Positions 1 through 8,610 are shown, numbered from the stretch's first letter. The stretch is DNA of 64,000 nt from Christiangramia bathymodioli (GCA_009735695.1 SRSL01000001.1:48-64047), one strand, 5' to 3'. Notes: generated by a model not told the origin, from the sequence alone. Translations and numbers: made by a program.

Positions 1-73
1 CTTAATTCTTATACACTGGATCATATCTTTCTAAAAAAATATAATCCCTGTCAATTCAATATATCAATGAACG

Positions 74-107
74 GCCCCTCTGTCCTTCGGACATCTCCCC
101 ATAGGGG
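74..107. repeat. Palindromic intergenic element in the leader
   Basis: Two short hairpins lie side by side: TGTCC-TTC-GGACA and CCCC-ATA-GGGG, and the outer CCCCT/AGGGG arms can also pair with each other. This resembles a palindromic word widespread between flavobacterial genes. It lies inside the presumed leader, between P3 and the last boxA. Confidence 0.45.
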
Positions 108-241
108 AAATTAACCAAATCCAAAAGGGATTCTCTTGTCAAAACACGAGGAATCGAACCTCTACCTAACGCCCCAACCGGCTGTTTCTCTTTAACTTTC
201 AATCTGGATTTTTGAACGGCTGCTCTTTCTCAAAGCGGGTG

Positions 242-274
242 CAAATATACAACCCTTTTTCTTTATCCACCAAA
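242..274 (-). promoter_or_regulatory. Promoter P3 of the leftward leader
   Basis: On the minus strand TATATTTG lies at 242-249, again followed by CACCCGCTTTG. The -33 element is less clear (TTTG at 271-274, somewhat far). The boxA-like element that should follow is degenerate (CGTTCAAAAATCC). Confidence 0.5.
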
Positions 275-355
275 ACTTTTTTAATAAAATTTTTGATTTC
301 TTTTGACTCGCTAACCCAACCTTCAAATGAACTTCACTCCCTTTCGAAGCGGCTG

Positions 356-383
356 CAAATGTAAGGTGACTTTTGCTTTCAAA
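356..383 (-). promoter_or_regulatory. Promoter P2 of the leftward leader
   Basis: On the minus strand TACATTTG lies at 356-363 with TTTG at 380-383. The initial region CAGCCGCTTCG and a following GTTCATTTGAAGG repeat the layout of P1, which suggests a duplicated promoter module. Confidence 0.5.
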
Positions 384-487
384 CCAAATAAAATCTAAAC
401 TTTTTTCGGTCTTTATTTTCGCTGAGCCCTTGCACATAGCCTCCTCCAGTACTTTCAGTGAACATCACTTCGTTTCCAAAGCGGGTG

Positions 488-514
488 CAAATATACTTTT
501 TCTTTCCAACCAAA
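488..514 (-). promoter_or_regulatory. Promoter P1 of the leftward leader
   Basis: On the minus strand TATATTTG lies at 488-495 and TTTG at 511-514, a spacing that fits the Bacteroidetes -7/-33 promoter consensus. It is followed by CACCCGCTTTGG and, about 25 bases on, by a boxA-like GTTCACTGAAAG. Confidence 0.6.
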
Positions 515-675
515 TATCGGATGAATAATTTTCGATAAAAAGTGGAATTATTTTCTAAAAAGCTGAATATCAAATTTAAGCAAACTAAATAAAATTTCAG
601 GTCTCTTCAGAAGAAAAATCTCGAAGGAAATCCAACTTTCAAATACCTTAATTTATATAATACCTAAAGGCAATA

Positions 676-706
676 TTGTACAACCAAAACCAACATCTTA
701 TCTTTG
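676..706 (+). promoter_or_regulatory. thrS operon promoter
   Basis: TATCTTTG at 699-706 matches the Bacteroidetes -7 motif TAnnTTTG, with TTG at 676-678 as a -33 candidate. Transcription would begin just before the thrS ATG at 729, leaving a very short leader. Confidence 0.55.
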
Positions 707-728
707 TGGCCTTAAAAAAACGAATACA

Positions 729-2681
729 ATGATCAAGATCACCCTACCCGATGGTAGTATAAAGGAGTTTGAAAAAGGAAGCACTCCTATAGATGTAGCA
801 AATAGCATAAGCCAGGGACTGGCCAGAAATGTGATTTCAGCAAAATTCAATGGGAAAACTGTTGAAACTACCACTCCCTTAACCACCGATGGAGATCTTG
901 TATTATTCACCTGGAATGATGAGGAAGGAAAGAAAGCCTTCTGGCATTCCACTTCCCACGTAATGGCCCAGGCCATCCAGGACCTGTACCCCGGAGCTAA
1001 ACTTACAATCGGCCCGGCTATAGAAAGAGGTTTTTACTACGACGTGGATTTTGGAGAACATAAGATCTCTGAAAGCGACTTCAAAAAGATCGAAGATCGT
1101 ATGCTGGAGATCGCGCGTGGAAAACACGATTTCCAGATGCGTGAAGTTTCCAAACAGGATGCCCTTGACTTCTACAAAAAGGAAAACAACCAATTCAAGG
1201 TAGAGTTAATCGAAAACCTTGAAGACGGAGAAATAACTTTCTGCGACCATGATACCTTTACCGACCTGTGTCGTGGCGGACATATTCCGAATACCGGGAT
1301 CATCAAAGCGGTTAAACTGATGAACGTGGCTGGTGCTTACTGGCGAGGAGATGAAAATAATCCGCAGTTGACCAGGGTCTACGGAATATCTTTTCCGAAG
1401 CAGAAAGACCTGAAAGAATACCTGGAGCTTTTGGAAGAAGCCAAAAAACGAGACCACAGGAAATTAGGAAAGGAACTGGAGCTGTTTACTTTCTCTCAAA
1501 AAGTTGGTCAGGGACTGCCATTATGGTTACCAAAGGGAGCGGCCCTTCGCGAGCGACTTGAAAACTTCCTGAAAAAAGCACAAAAGCAGGCAGGTTACGA
1601 GATGGTCGTTTCTCCACACATCGGAAGCAAGGAACTTTATGTAACTTCCGGGCATTATGCCAAATACGGTGAGGACTCCTTTCAGCCTATCAGCACTCCG
1701 AACGAAGGTGAGGAATTCATGTTGAAACCAATGAACTGTCCGCACCACTGTGAAATGTATAACGCATCTTCCTGGAGTTACAGGGATTTGCCAAAAAGAT
1801 TTGCTGAATTCGGAACAGTATATAGATATGAGCAAAGCGGTGAGCTACACGGTTTGACACGTGTTCGAGGCTTTACCCAGGATGATGCGCATATATTTTG
1901 TACACCAGACCAACTGGATGCCGAATTCAAAAAAGTGATCGACCTTACCTTATATGTATTCCGATCTTTAGGCTTTGAAGATTTTGTAACCCAGGTTTCT
2001 TTAAGAGATCCGGAGAACAAGGAAAAATATATAGGTAGCGACGAGGTTTGGGAAAAAGCTGAAAACGCGATCATCAGCGCCGCCAAGGAAAAAGAACTGA
2101 ACTATGTGATCGAAACCGGCGAGGCAGCATTCTACGGACCAAAACTGGATTTTATGGTAAAGGATGCACTTGGAAGAAGCTGGCAATTGGGAACCATCCA
2201 GGTAGATTACAATTTGCCTGAACGATTTGACCTGACATACAAAGGCAGTGACAATGAGTCACATCGTCCTGTCATGATACATAGAGCCCCTTTTGGAAGT
2301 ATGGAACGATTTGTTGCCATCCTTCTGGAACACACCGGTGGTAATTTCCCGCTTTGGTTGATGCCCGAGCAGGCTATCATTCTATCACTCAGCGAGAAAT
2401 ATGAAAAATACTCACAAAAAGTTTTAAGTTTACTTGAAAATCACGAAATTCGCGCCCTTGTAGACAACAGGAACGAGACTATAGGTAAAAAAATCAGGGA
2501 AGCTGAAGTAAACAAATTCCCTTATATGCTTATAGTTGGAGAGCAGGAAGCAGAGGATGGTACAGTTTCTGTACGTAGACACGGCGAAGGTGATTTAGGT
2601 ACTATGAAGATTGAAGATTTCGCAAATTTGATAAATACAGAAATCAGTAGTACCTTAAAGCCATTCAAAACAGAAGTTTAA
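729..2681 (+). CDS. thrS: Threonyl-tRNA synthetase
   Basis: This enzyme charges tRNA-Thr with threonine in the cytoplasm. The 650 residues show a TGS domain (about 1-61), the editing domain with HSTSH (73-77) and CRGGH (181-185), which are its metal/catalytic residues, then the class II core with MNCPHH (335-340) holding the zinc cysteine, and a C-terminal anticodon-binding domain. Length is standard for the family. It heads thrS-infC-rpmI-rplT. infC follows in the same frame after a stop and only about 15 bases. No Shine-Dalgarno site is evident, as is usual in this phylum. Confidence 0.97.
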   Translation: MIKITLPDGSIKEFEKGSTPIDVANSISQGLARNVISAKFNGKTVETTTPLTTDGDLVLFTWNDEEGKKAFWHSTSHVMAQAIQDLYPGAKLTIGPAIERGFYYDVDFGEHKISESDFKKIEDRMLEIARGKHDFQMREVSKQDALDFYKKENNQFKVELIENLEDGEITFCDHDTFTDLCRGGHIPNTGIIKAVKLMNVAGAYWRGDENNPQLTRVYGISFPKQKDLKEYLELLEEAKKRDHRKLGKELELFTFSQKVGQGLPLWLPKGAALRERLENFLKKAQKQAGYEMVVSPHIGSKELYVTSGHYAKYGEDSFQPISTPNEGEEFMLKPMNCPHHCEMYNASSWSYRDLPKRFAEFGTVYRYEQSGELHGLTRVRGFTQDDAHIFCTPDQLDAEFKKVIDLTLYVFRSLGFEDFVTQVSLRDPENKEKYIGSDEVWEKAENAIISAAKEKELNYVIETGEAAFYGPKLDFMVKDALGRSWQLGTIQVDYNLPERFDLTYKGSDNESHRPVMIHRAPFGSMERFVAILLEHTGGNFPLWLMPEQAIILSLSEKYEKYSQKVLSLLENHEIRALVDNRNETIGKKIREAEVNKFPYMLIVGEQEAEDGTVSVRRHGEGDLGTMKIEDFANLINTEISSTLKPFKTEV

Positions 2682-2696
2682 CTAAAATTTTTAGCC

Positions 2697-3251
2697 ATAG
2701 CAATACGAAGAAAAAAACCCAACAGGTTCGGTAGACAAAAAGAAGAACAACATCGAATCAACGAGAAGATCAAAACAGACGAAGTTCGTTTGGTTGGTGA
2801 TAATGTAGAAATGGATATCTATCCAATAAAAAAGGCGCTTTCTATCGCACAGGAAATGGGTCTTGATCTGGTAGAGATCTCTCCAAACGCCAAGCCACCA
2901 GTGGCCAAGGTAATGGACTACAAGAAGTTTCTTTACGAACAGAAGAAACGTGAAAAGGCTATGAAAGCCAAAGCCAGCAAGGTCGTTGTTAAGGAGATCC
3001 GTTTCGGTCCCAATACCGATGATCATGACTACGAATTCAAAAAGCGTAATGCCGAGAAATTCTTGAAAGATGGCGCAAAGCTGAAAGCTTTTGTATTTTT
3101 TAAAGGTCGTTCCATCGTCTTTAAGGATAAAGGAGAGATCCTTTTACTCAGACTGGCTCAGGATCTTGAAGAATACGGAAAAGTTGAGCAAATGCCGAAA
3201 CTGGAAGGGAAGCGTATGACCATGTTCATGGCGCCAAAGAAAACGAAATAA
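2697..3251 (+). CDS. infC: Translation initiation factor IF-3, ATA start
   Basis: IF-3 binds the 30S subunit and checks start-codon and initiator-tRNA pairing. Typical IF-3 sequence ([17 protein letters not shown]) runs upstream of the first ATG/GTG/TTG-type codon (TTG at 2790), so the gene starts earlier. Reading back in frame to the thrS stop there is no ATG, GTG or TTG before the conserved N-terminus; the codons are CTA AAA TTT TTA GCC ATA GCA ATA CGA. ATA at 2697 would give (M)[11 protein letters not shown], matching the family N-terminus, and a 184-residue protein, the usual length. A rare start fits the known use of AUU in E. coli infC, where IF-3 represses its own translation. Confidence 0.9.
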   Translation: MAIRRKKPNRFGRQKEEQHRINEKIKTDEVRLVGDNVEMDIYPIKKALSIAQEMGLDLVEISPNAKPPVAKVMDYKKFLYEQKKREKAMKAKASKVVVKEIRFGPNTDDHDYEFKKRNAEKFLKDGAKLKAFVFFKGRSIVFKDKGEILLLRLAQDLEEYGKVEQMPKLEGKRMTMFMAPKKTK

Positions 3252-3262
3252 AAGTCACTTAA

Positions 3263-3278
3263 AATTGCGGAGGCAATT
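3263..3278 (+). promoter_or_regulatory. Short hairpin between infC and rpmI
   Basis: AATTGC (3263-3268) and GCAATT (3273-3278) form a six-pair stem with a GGAG loop, just after infC. It is too weak and has no T tract, so it is not a terminator; a role in the translational control of rpmI is possible but unproven. Confidence 0.3.
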
Positions 3279-3337
3279 GAAACAGGTGATTCAGAATATT
3301 AAAAGTTTAAGAGAGTTAATTATAAAAAAGGACAGCA

Positions 3338-3535
3338 ATGCCTAAGATGAAAACAAAATCCAGTGCCAAGAAGCGTTTTAAGCTTACCGGAACTGGTAAA
3401 ATCAAAAGAAAGCACGCGTTTAAGAGTCACATCTTAACAAAGAAGTCTAAGAAACGTAAGCTAGCCTTAACTCACAGTACTTTAGTACATGATGCAGATA
3501 AGGAAAATGTAAAACTTCAATTACGTTTAAAGTAA
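3338..3535 (+). CDS. rpmI: 50S ribosomal protein L35
   Basis: A 65-residue, very basic protein beginning [20 protein letters not shown], the L35 signature, and ending in a basic tail. It is a component of the large ribosomal subunit. The gene sits in the standard order between infC and rplT, with 86 bases before it and 138 after, both holding potential RNA structure. An upstream AAAGGA at about 3329-3334 may be a weak ribosome-binding site. Confidence 0.96.
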   Translation: MPKMKTKSSAKKRFKLTGTGKIKRKHAFKSHILTKKSKKRKLALTHSTLVHDADKENVKLQLRLK

Positions 3536-3579
3536 ACGGAAGTTTTCGGTTTCAATTATTATTTAACCATGGAGTCGGG

Positions 3580-3629
3580 CAAATTAGAAGTGAGAATCTA
3601 GATATTAGATTTGAGAAGCTTCTAATTTG
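3580..3629 (+). promoter_or_regulatory. Long hairpin between rpmI and rplT
   Basis: An outer stem of 11 perfect pairs, CAAATTAGAAG (3580-3590) with CTTCTAATTTG (3619-3629), encloses an inner stem AATCTA (3595-3600) / TAGATT (3606-3611) around the loop GATAT. No T tract follows, so it is not an obvious terminator. L20 represses this operon through mRNA structure in other phyla, so a comparable leader upstream of rplT is a reasonable inference. Confidence 0.5.
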
Positions 3630-3673
3630 AAAGTGTTGCAAAAGTGACCGCCTGCTACAAAAAAATGTAAAAT

Positions 3674-4018
3674 ATGCCAAGATCAGTAAATTCAGTTGCC
3701 AAAAGGGCACGTAGAAAAAAAGTTTTAAAGCAAGCAAAAGGATATTTCGGACGTCGTAAAAACGTTTGGACTGTTGCTAAAAATGCGGTTGAAAAGGCGA
3801 TGCTATATGCATACAGAGACCGTAAAGCTAAGAAACGCAACTTCCGTTCACTTTGGATCATGCGTATCAACGCTGCAGCCAGAGAAAATGGAATGTCTTA
3901 TTCTCAATTCATGGGGAAACTTAAAGCTAGCGATATCGGTCTTAACCGTAAGGTTCTTGCCGACCTGGCGATGAATAACCCAGAGGCTTTCAAAGCGATT
4001 GTAGAAAAAGTAAAATAA
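3674..4018 (+). CDS. rplT: 50S ribosomal protein L20
   Basis: A 114-residue basic protein ([20 protein letters not shown] then [12 protein letters not shown]) with the full L20 fold, which binds 23S rRNA early in assembly of the large subunit. It is last in the thrS operon and is followed at once by a strong terminator. L20 is also the autoregulator of infC-rpmI-rplT operons in well-studied bacteria; the hairpin just upstream is a candidate target. Confidence 0.97.
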   Translation: MPRSVNSVAKRARRKKVLKQAKGYFGRRKNVWTVAKNAVEKAMLYAYRDRKAKKRNFRSLWIMRINAAARENGMSYSQFMGKLKASDIGLNRKVLADLAMNNPEAFKAIVEKVK

Positions 4019-4043
4019 AACGATTACACTCTCTTAAAGAAGA

Positions 4044-4067
4044 ATCCCGCTTTTAGCGGGATTTTTT
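4044..4067 (+). terminator. Terminator after rplT
   Basis: ATCCCGCT (4044-4051) and AGCGGGAT (4055-4062) form a perfect eight-pair stem with a TTT loop, followed by a T tract to 4067. It separates rplT from the convergent antiporter gene and might also work in the opposite direction. Confidence 0.85.
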
Positions 4068-4070
4068 GTT

Positions 4071-5294
4071 TCAGGCTTTCCGGATCGCCCTTCCGGCCTT
4101 TTCTGTAGCCAAAGTCGCCATAGTACAGGTAACGAAGATCATTAAGATCGTTCCATTAAGCACCTCGGCGCTCAAAAGCCGAACCGGTTCCCCGGATTCC
4201 GAATAGCCAGTGACTAGATTATAACCTATTAGAACCGCAGCAAGGGTTGCAGCCGCCTGCGCGTTGCTCAATCCAAAGATCATAAGGCCTTCGGCTGAAG
4301 TTAATTTCATTGTTTTTTGGGCCAGCCGTGCCGCAAGATACTTTCCAAGAGTTGCGACCACTATCATAATTACCCCAACCTTCAGGCTTTCCAGATCAGC
4401 AATAAACAATCGATAATCGATAAGCATTCCTATTCCAATGAGAAAGAATGGAATGAAGATCGCATTCCCTAAAAATTCAATCTTATCCATTAAACCTGAT
4501 TTCCGAGGAATAAAAGGATTCAGTGCAAATCCACATAAAAAAGCACCAATGATACCTTCGATCCCGGCAATTTCAGCTAAAAAGGCAGCTAAAAAGATAA
4601 GGCTGAGCACTAAAACTGACTGGGAGATTCCATCCTGAAATCTTTTAAAGAACCAACTCGCAATTTTAGGAAACACAAATAAGATAACCAGGCCAAAAAC
4701 TATGACTGAAATGACCAGCCTGATCCAGAAAAAAAAAGTTACCTCTCCTCTATTCATCCCTACAATCACTGCCAGAACCAGAAGCGCAAGGGTGTCTGTG
4801 ATAATCGTACCTCCAAGGCTTATTTTGACCGCAATATTTCTGGTAATTCCCAGTTTCCTTACAATAGGATAGGCTATAAGAGTAAGGGACGCGAACATAC
4901 TGGCCAGTAAAATTGAGGTTTGCACACTATACTCCAGCCAGAAATAACCCGCGGTAAAGCCCAAAATCATCGGGATAAAAAAGGTGTACGTCCCGAAAAT
5001 GAAGCTATTCAGCCTGTTTTTTCTGAAATCGGCCATATCGATCTCCAGCCCGGCTAAAAACATGATATATAGTAATCCAGCAGTGCCGGATAAGATGATC
5101 CCGCTATCTCGTTCCAGGAGATTCAAAGCATGAGGACCAATGAGAGCTCCAGCCAGAATAAGACCTAGAATAGAAGGCACTTTCAGGCGCTGAAAAATTA
5201 TGGGCACCAACAGGATAATAAGGAGGATGATCAGGAATTTGAGTATCGGGTTAACCAAAGGCAAACTGATATCTATAAACAGAAGGCCTTGCAT
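4071..5294 (-). CDS. Cation:proton antiporter, CPA2 (KefB/NapA-like)
   Basis: A very hydrophobic protein with about twelve membrane segments in the pattern of the Na+/H+ exchanger family: a repeated glycine-rich first helix (LGLILAGALIGPHAL) and a later LAEIAGIEGIIGAFLCGFAL segment. It would exchange Na+ or K+ for protons across the inner membrane. I chose the ATG at 5294 (407 residues): it starts four bases after the yjbQ stop, whereas the upstream ATG at 5366 would overlap yjbQ and add a polar, non-conserved N-terminus. It is the last gene of a leftward group. The C-terminal TrkA-type domains of some KefB proteins are missing. Ion specificity cannot be read from the sequence. Confidence 0.85.
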   Translation of the reverse strand: MQGLLFIDISLPLVNPILKFLIILLIILLVPIIFQRLKVPSILGLILAGALIGPHALNLLERDSGIILSGTAGLLYIMFLAGLEIDMADFRKNRLNSFIFGTYTFFIPMILGFTAGYFWLEYSVQTSILLASMFASLTLIAYPIVRKLGITRNIAVKISLGGTIITDTLALLVLAVIVGMNRGEVTFFFWIRLVISVIVFGLVILFVFPKIASWFFKRFQDGISQSVLVLSLIFLAAFLAEIAGIEGIIGAFLCGFALNPFIPRKSGLMDKIEFLGNAIFIPFFLIGIGMLIDYRLFIADLESLKVGVIMIVVATLGKYLAARLAQKTMKLTSAEGLMIFGLSNAQAAATLAAVLIGYNLVTGYSESGEPVRLLSAEVLNGTILMIFVTCTMATLATEKAGRAIRKA

Positions 5295-5298
5295 TTGA

Positions 5299-5730
5299 TC
5301 AGGATTTGGAGCTTCCCCAGGCAGTAAGCACCAGTTTCCTGGAACCACCATGATCGCGATGCTCACACAGATAAATTCCCTGCCAGGTTCCTAAATTCAA
5401 TTTTCCATTGGTCACCGGAATTTGTACTGAAGTCCCGGTAAGTGAAGACTTAATATGAGCGGGCATATCATCCGGCCCTTCGAGGGTATGCTTATAATAT
5501 GGTTGATTTTCGGGAACCATTTCATTGAAATGACTTTCAAAATCTTCCCGAACGGTGGGATCGGCATTTTCATTGATCGCCAATCCAGCCGAGGTATGTT
5601 TTATAAATACCTGGAGAAAACCGGTTTTAATTTCCTTTAATTCTGAAAACTGGCTGGTGATCTCATCGGTCACCAAATGAAATCCCCTGCTTCTGGCTTT
5701 TATCTTAATTTCCTTCTGAAATATCTTCAT
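5299..5730 (-). CDS. YjbQ/UPF0047 family protein
   Basis: A 143-residue single-domain protein matching the YjbQ (UPF0047) family: LQVFIKHTSAGLAINENADP, then HTLEGPDDMPAHIKSSL, and the final LGTWQGIYLCEHRDHGG, which carries the conserved metal/ligand histidines and glutamate. Some members can replace thiamine-phosphate synthase in E. coli when overproduced, but the natural role is unsettled. It is packed between the antiporter (four bases downstream) and the secreted AsnB-like gene (two bases upstream), so the genes are probably co-transcribed. Confidence 0.88.
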   Translation of the reverse strand: MKIFQKEIKIKARSRGFHLVTDEITSQFSELKEIKTGFLQVFIKHTSAGLAINENADPTVREDFESHFNEMVPENQPYYKHTLEGPDDMPAHIKSSLTGTSVQIPVTNGKLNLGTWQGIYLCEHRDHGGSRKLVLTAWGSSKS

Positions 5731-5732
5731 GT

Positions 5733-6992
5733 TTAGGTTTTCTGTTCTTTTTTCTTCGCAGCTGGAAAAAGGACATTATTGAGAATAAGCCTGTAGCCCG
5801 GTGAATTTGGATGCAGTTCCAGTTCGGTCTTCGGATCCCCTACCCTGTGCTGGTAATCTTCGGGGTCATGGCCACCGTAAAAGGTAAAAAATCCCTTGCC
5901 TTTAATTCCGTGGATATAGCGAGCTTCACCATTCAGTTTGCTTTCTCCCATTATAAGAACCCCCGGCTTTACGGTTTTTGGGTCATAGCTAGTGGTCTGT
6001 CCCATAAATCCCTTTACCAGCCTGGTGTGATTTTGTGTAAGCATAGTTGGCACTACATCCCATTTAGCCGAATAATCCATAAGAGTAAAATAATCGCTCT
6101 CCTTCGGAATTTGCCGTTTAGATGTCATATCGATACTACTAAACTCGTAAACCATCGGGCTTCGTTCCAGCTCAAAATTGGTAAAGGCAAAGGTCTTATT
6201 GAAATCAATTTTTGATTGATAGCCTGGATCGCTTGGATCCCCGTCGAACATGGCTTCCGCAATATCCACTCCTTCTGCCGCGAGCGCAATGTCAAAACTA
6301 TCCGTCGCGCTGCACATGGCGAACATAAATCCGCCTCCCACTACATAATCCCTGATCTTTAAAGCTACATCCAGTTTTTCTTCGGAAACTTTCGAATAGC
6401 CTAATTCATCTGCCAATCTCTCTGCTTCCTTTTTCTCTTCTATATACCAGGGAGCGGTTCGGAAGGCCCTGTAAAATTTTCCATATTGCCCTGTAAAATC
6501 CTCGTGATGCAGGTGTAACCAGTCATATAATAATAAGGCGTCATTCAGCACTTCGGTATCGTAGATGGTTTCATAGGGAATTTCGGCGTAGGTAAGCGCC
6601 ATGGTTACCGCATCATCCCAGGGTTTGTTTCCAGAAGGACTATACACTGCTATTTTCGGAGCTTTTTCCAGAGAAACCGATTCCATATTTTTAGACGGAC
6701 TACTGATCTCAGTAAGAATATCTTCAGCTTTGGAATCACTGATGAGTTCAAAATCAACTCCCCGGATCAGGCATTCCTTCCGAAGTTTTTCAGAATCTGA
6801 GATGAGAAAAGATCCGCCACGATAATTCAGCAGCCAGTTTACCGATAATTGATTTTCCAGCGAATAATAAACGATGCCATATGCCTTTAGGTGATTGCCC
6901 TGGGTTTCGGCATCCATAGGAATCAGTACTTTTGAAGCCTTTGCCTGAAATGCCATCAGCATAAAAAAAGAAAGCAGCAAGACAGTTTTCAC
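5733..6992 (-). CDS. Secreted 'asparagine synthetase B'-like protein
   Basis: A conserved Bacteroidetes protein often labelled asparagine synthetase B, yet it has neither the N-terminal Cys2 glutaminase domain nor the PP-loop synthetase motif, so that label is doubtful. I propose the GTG at 6992 as start, which gives a clean Sec signal peptide (MKTVLLLSFFMLMAFQAKAS) and 419 residues; the ATG at 7091 would overlap dnaB and put a polar segment before the signal. The mature protein has a glutamine-amidotransferase-like or ThuA-like look (GGGFMFAMCSATDSFDIAL; GFFTFYGGHDPEDY), but catalytic residues are not clear. It probably acts in the periplasm; function unknown. Confidence 0.7.
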   Translation of the reverse strand: MKTVLLLSFFMLMAFQAKASKVLIPMDAETQGNHLKAYGIVYYSLENQLSVNWLLNYRGGSFLISDSEKLRKECLIRGVDFELISDSKAEDILTEISSPSKNMESVSLEKAPKIAVYSPSGNKPWDDAVTMALTYAEIPYETIYDTEVLNDALLLYDWLHLHHEDFTGQYGKFYRAFRTAPWYIEEKKEAERLADELGYSKVSEEKLDVALKIRDYVVGGGFMFAMCSATDSFDIALAAEGVDIAEAMFDGDPSDPGYQSKIDFNKTFAFTNFELERSPMVYEFSSIDMTSKRQIPKESDYFTLMDYSAKWDVVPTMLTQNHTRLVKGFMGQTTSYDPKTVKPGVLIMGESKLNGEARYIHGIKGKGFFTFYGGHDPEDYQHRVGDPKTELELHPNSPGYRLILNNVLFPAAKKKEQKT

Positions 6993-7053
6993 TGCTTTGC
7001 TGCTTTTGATATTTTCTATAAAAGTTTCCTGAGCTTTTTTCAGCCTGTTTTCA

Positions 7054-8610
7054 TCAGAAAGGAACGTCGTTGTCATCATCATCGAAATCACTGTTCATTG
7101 AACTTCCAAAAGCCTCATCGGCACTCGGGTTCGGCAAATTGAAATTCCCAAAATCAGAATCGCCTTCTGAAGCGTTCATGCTCGATGGGATCTCTGACGG
7201 GAAATTGAAGTCTTCTAAATTATCAAATTTACCGAGTTCTCCAATGAATTTCAGCCTAATATTTTCCAGTCCACCGTTACGGTGCTTGGCCACGATGAAT
7301 TCTCCCTGACCCTGGGTAGGAGTCCTTTCCTCATCATCCCACTCCTCGATCTTATAGTATTCAGGACGGTAAATGAACGAAACGATATCAGCATCCTGCT
7401 CGATCGCTCCAGATTCCCTAAGATCGGAAAGCAGCGGACGCTTACTTCCTCCCCTGGTTTCCACCGCACGTGACAACTGGGAAAGTGCGATTACCGGTAC
7501 GTTCAATTCCTTTGCAAGGGCTTTCAGGTTACGAGATATAGTCGAGATCTCCTGTTCCCTGTTTCCGCCTTTCTGGCTTCCCCCGGCGGTCATCAGCTGA
7601 AGGTAATCGATCACAATCATTCTAATTCCGTGTTGTGAGGCCAGTCGGCGTGCCTTCGCTCTAAGGTCGAAAATCGATAGGGATGGTGTATCATCAATAA
7701 ATAAAGGCGCTTTTTCGAGATCTTTAACCTTAACGTTCAATTGCTCCCATTCGTGCTGTTCCAGTTTCCCGGTTCTTAACTTTTCAGAAGACAGACCGGT
7801 TTCAGAAGAGATCAAACGAGTGATTAACTGTACCGAAGACATCTCCAGTGAAAAGAATGCTACCGGAATACCCTGGTCTACCGCAATATTTCGCGCCATC
7901 GACAGGGTAAGTGCCGTTTTTCCCATACCAGGACGAGCGGCCACGATAATAAGGTCAGATGGCTGCCAACCCGAAGTAAGCTCATCCAGTTTGGTAAATC
8001 CGGAAGGAACACCACTCAATCCTTCTTTATTAGAGATTTCCTGGATCTTCTTTTTAGCCTGCATTACGAGGCTTTGAGCAGTTTCAGTAGAACGTTTAAT
8101 GTTCCCCTGGGTTACCTCGTATAATTTTCCTTCGGCACTATCCAGCAGATCGAAAACATCAGTTCCCTCGTCAAAGGCCTCTTCAATGATCTCGTTCGAG
8201 ATTTTTATAAGGCTTCGCTGAATATATTTCTGAAGAATGATACGTGCATGGAATTCGATATGCGCGGAACTGGATACTTTTTGAGTAAGCTGAATCAGAT
8301 AATAGTCACCGCCAACTTTATCAAAATTTCCATCTTTCTTAAGCTGGTTGGAAACGGTTAATAAGTCGATCGCCTCCGAATTATCGAAGAGTTTTTTGAT
8401 CGCTTCGTAGATATAATAATGAGCGGTCTTATAAAAGGCTTCCGGATGCAGAATATCGATGATCTCGTCAACACCTTTTTTATCGATCATCATCGCACCC
8501 AGCACAACCTCTTCTAAATCAACAGCTTGAGGAGGTACTTTACCTTTTTCAAGGCTTACCACATTGGTCTTTTTATATTTGACATTTTGAGGGGAGGTGA
8601 TTTTTTCCAT
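7054..8610 (-). CDS. dnaB: Replicative DNA helicase DnaB
   Basis: The hexameric helicase that unwinds DNA at the replication fork. The N-terminal domain (about 28-130) includes PPQAVDLEEVVLGAMMIDK, which is usual for DnaB. A linker and the RecA-like ATPase follow, with Walker A ARPGMGKT (225-232) and a Walker B strand MIVIDYLQLM. The 518 residues end in an acidic tail (DFDDDDNDVPF), which resembles SSB-like or other protein-interaction tails. There is no intein. It is the first gene of the leftward group dnaB - AsnB-like - yjbQ - antiporter. Confidence 0.97.
   Translation of the reverse strand: MEKITSPQNVKYKKTNVVSLEKGKVPPQAVDLEEVVLGAMMIDKKGVDEIIDILHPEAFYKTAHYYIYEAIKKLFDNSEAIDLLTVSNQLKKDGNFDKVGGDYYLIQLTQKVSSSAHIEFHARIILQKYIQRSLIKISNEIIEEAFDEGTDVFDLLDSAEGKLYEVTQGNIKRSTETAQSLVMQAKKKIQEISNKEGLSGVPSGFTKLDELTSGWQPSDLIIVAARPGMGKTALTLSMARNIAVDQGIPVAFFSLEMSSVQLITRLISSETGLSSEKLRTGKLEQHEWEQLNVKVKDLEKAPLFIDDTPSLSIFDLRAKARRLASQHGIRMIVIDYLQLMTAGGSQKGGNREQEISTISRNLKALAKELNVPVIALSQLSRAVETRGGSKRPLLSDLRESGAIEQDADIVSFIYRPEYYKIEEWDDEERTPTQGQGEFIVAKHRNGGLENIRLKFIGELGKFDNLEDFNFPSEIPSSMNASEGDSDFGNFNLPNPSADEAFGSSMNSDFDDDDNDVPF

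Larger units (their letters stand above)
40..515 (-). promoter_or_regulatory. Probable rRNA operon leader with tandem promoters
   Basis: Read on the minus strand, three promoter modules follow one another, each with a TAnnTTTG core and a GC-rich start (CACCCGCTTTG-like). Two are followed by boxA-like elements (456-463 and 324-332) and a final one, GTTCATTGATATATTG, lies at 57-72. Tandem promoters plus boxA are typical of bacterial rRNA leaders, so I infer that a 16S gene lies beyond the left edge and is transcribed leftward. No rRNA sequence is visible in the window; a tRNA cluster downstream is the alternative. No protein-coding gene is supported in 1-728. Confidence 0.55.

Noticed and set aside
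145-165. tRNA gene on the minus strand
   Set aside because: Only a T-arm-like word is present; no acceptor, D or anticodon arm is found at suitable distance.
192-573. Two overlapping minus-strand frames of 81 and 64 codons
   Set aside because: They run through promoter and boxA motifs of the presumed rRNA leader and encode low-complexity, Lys/Ser-rich sequence without a domain.
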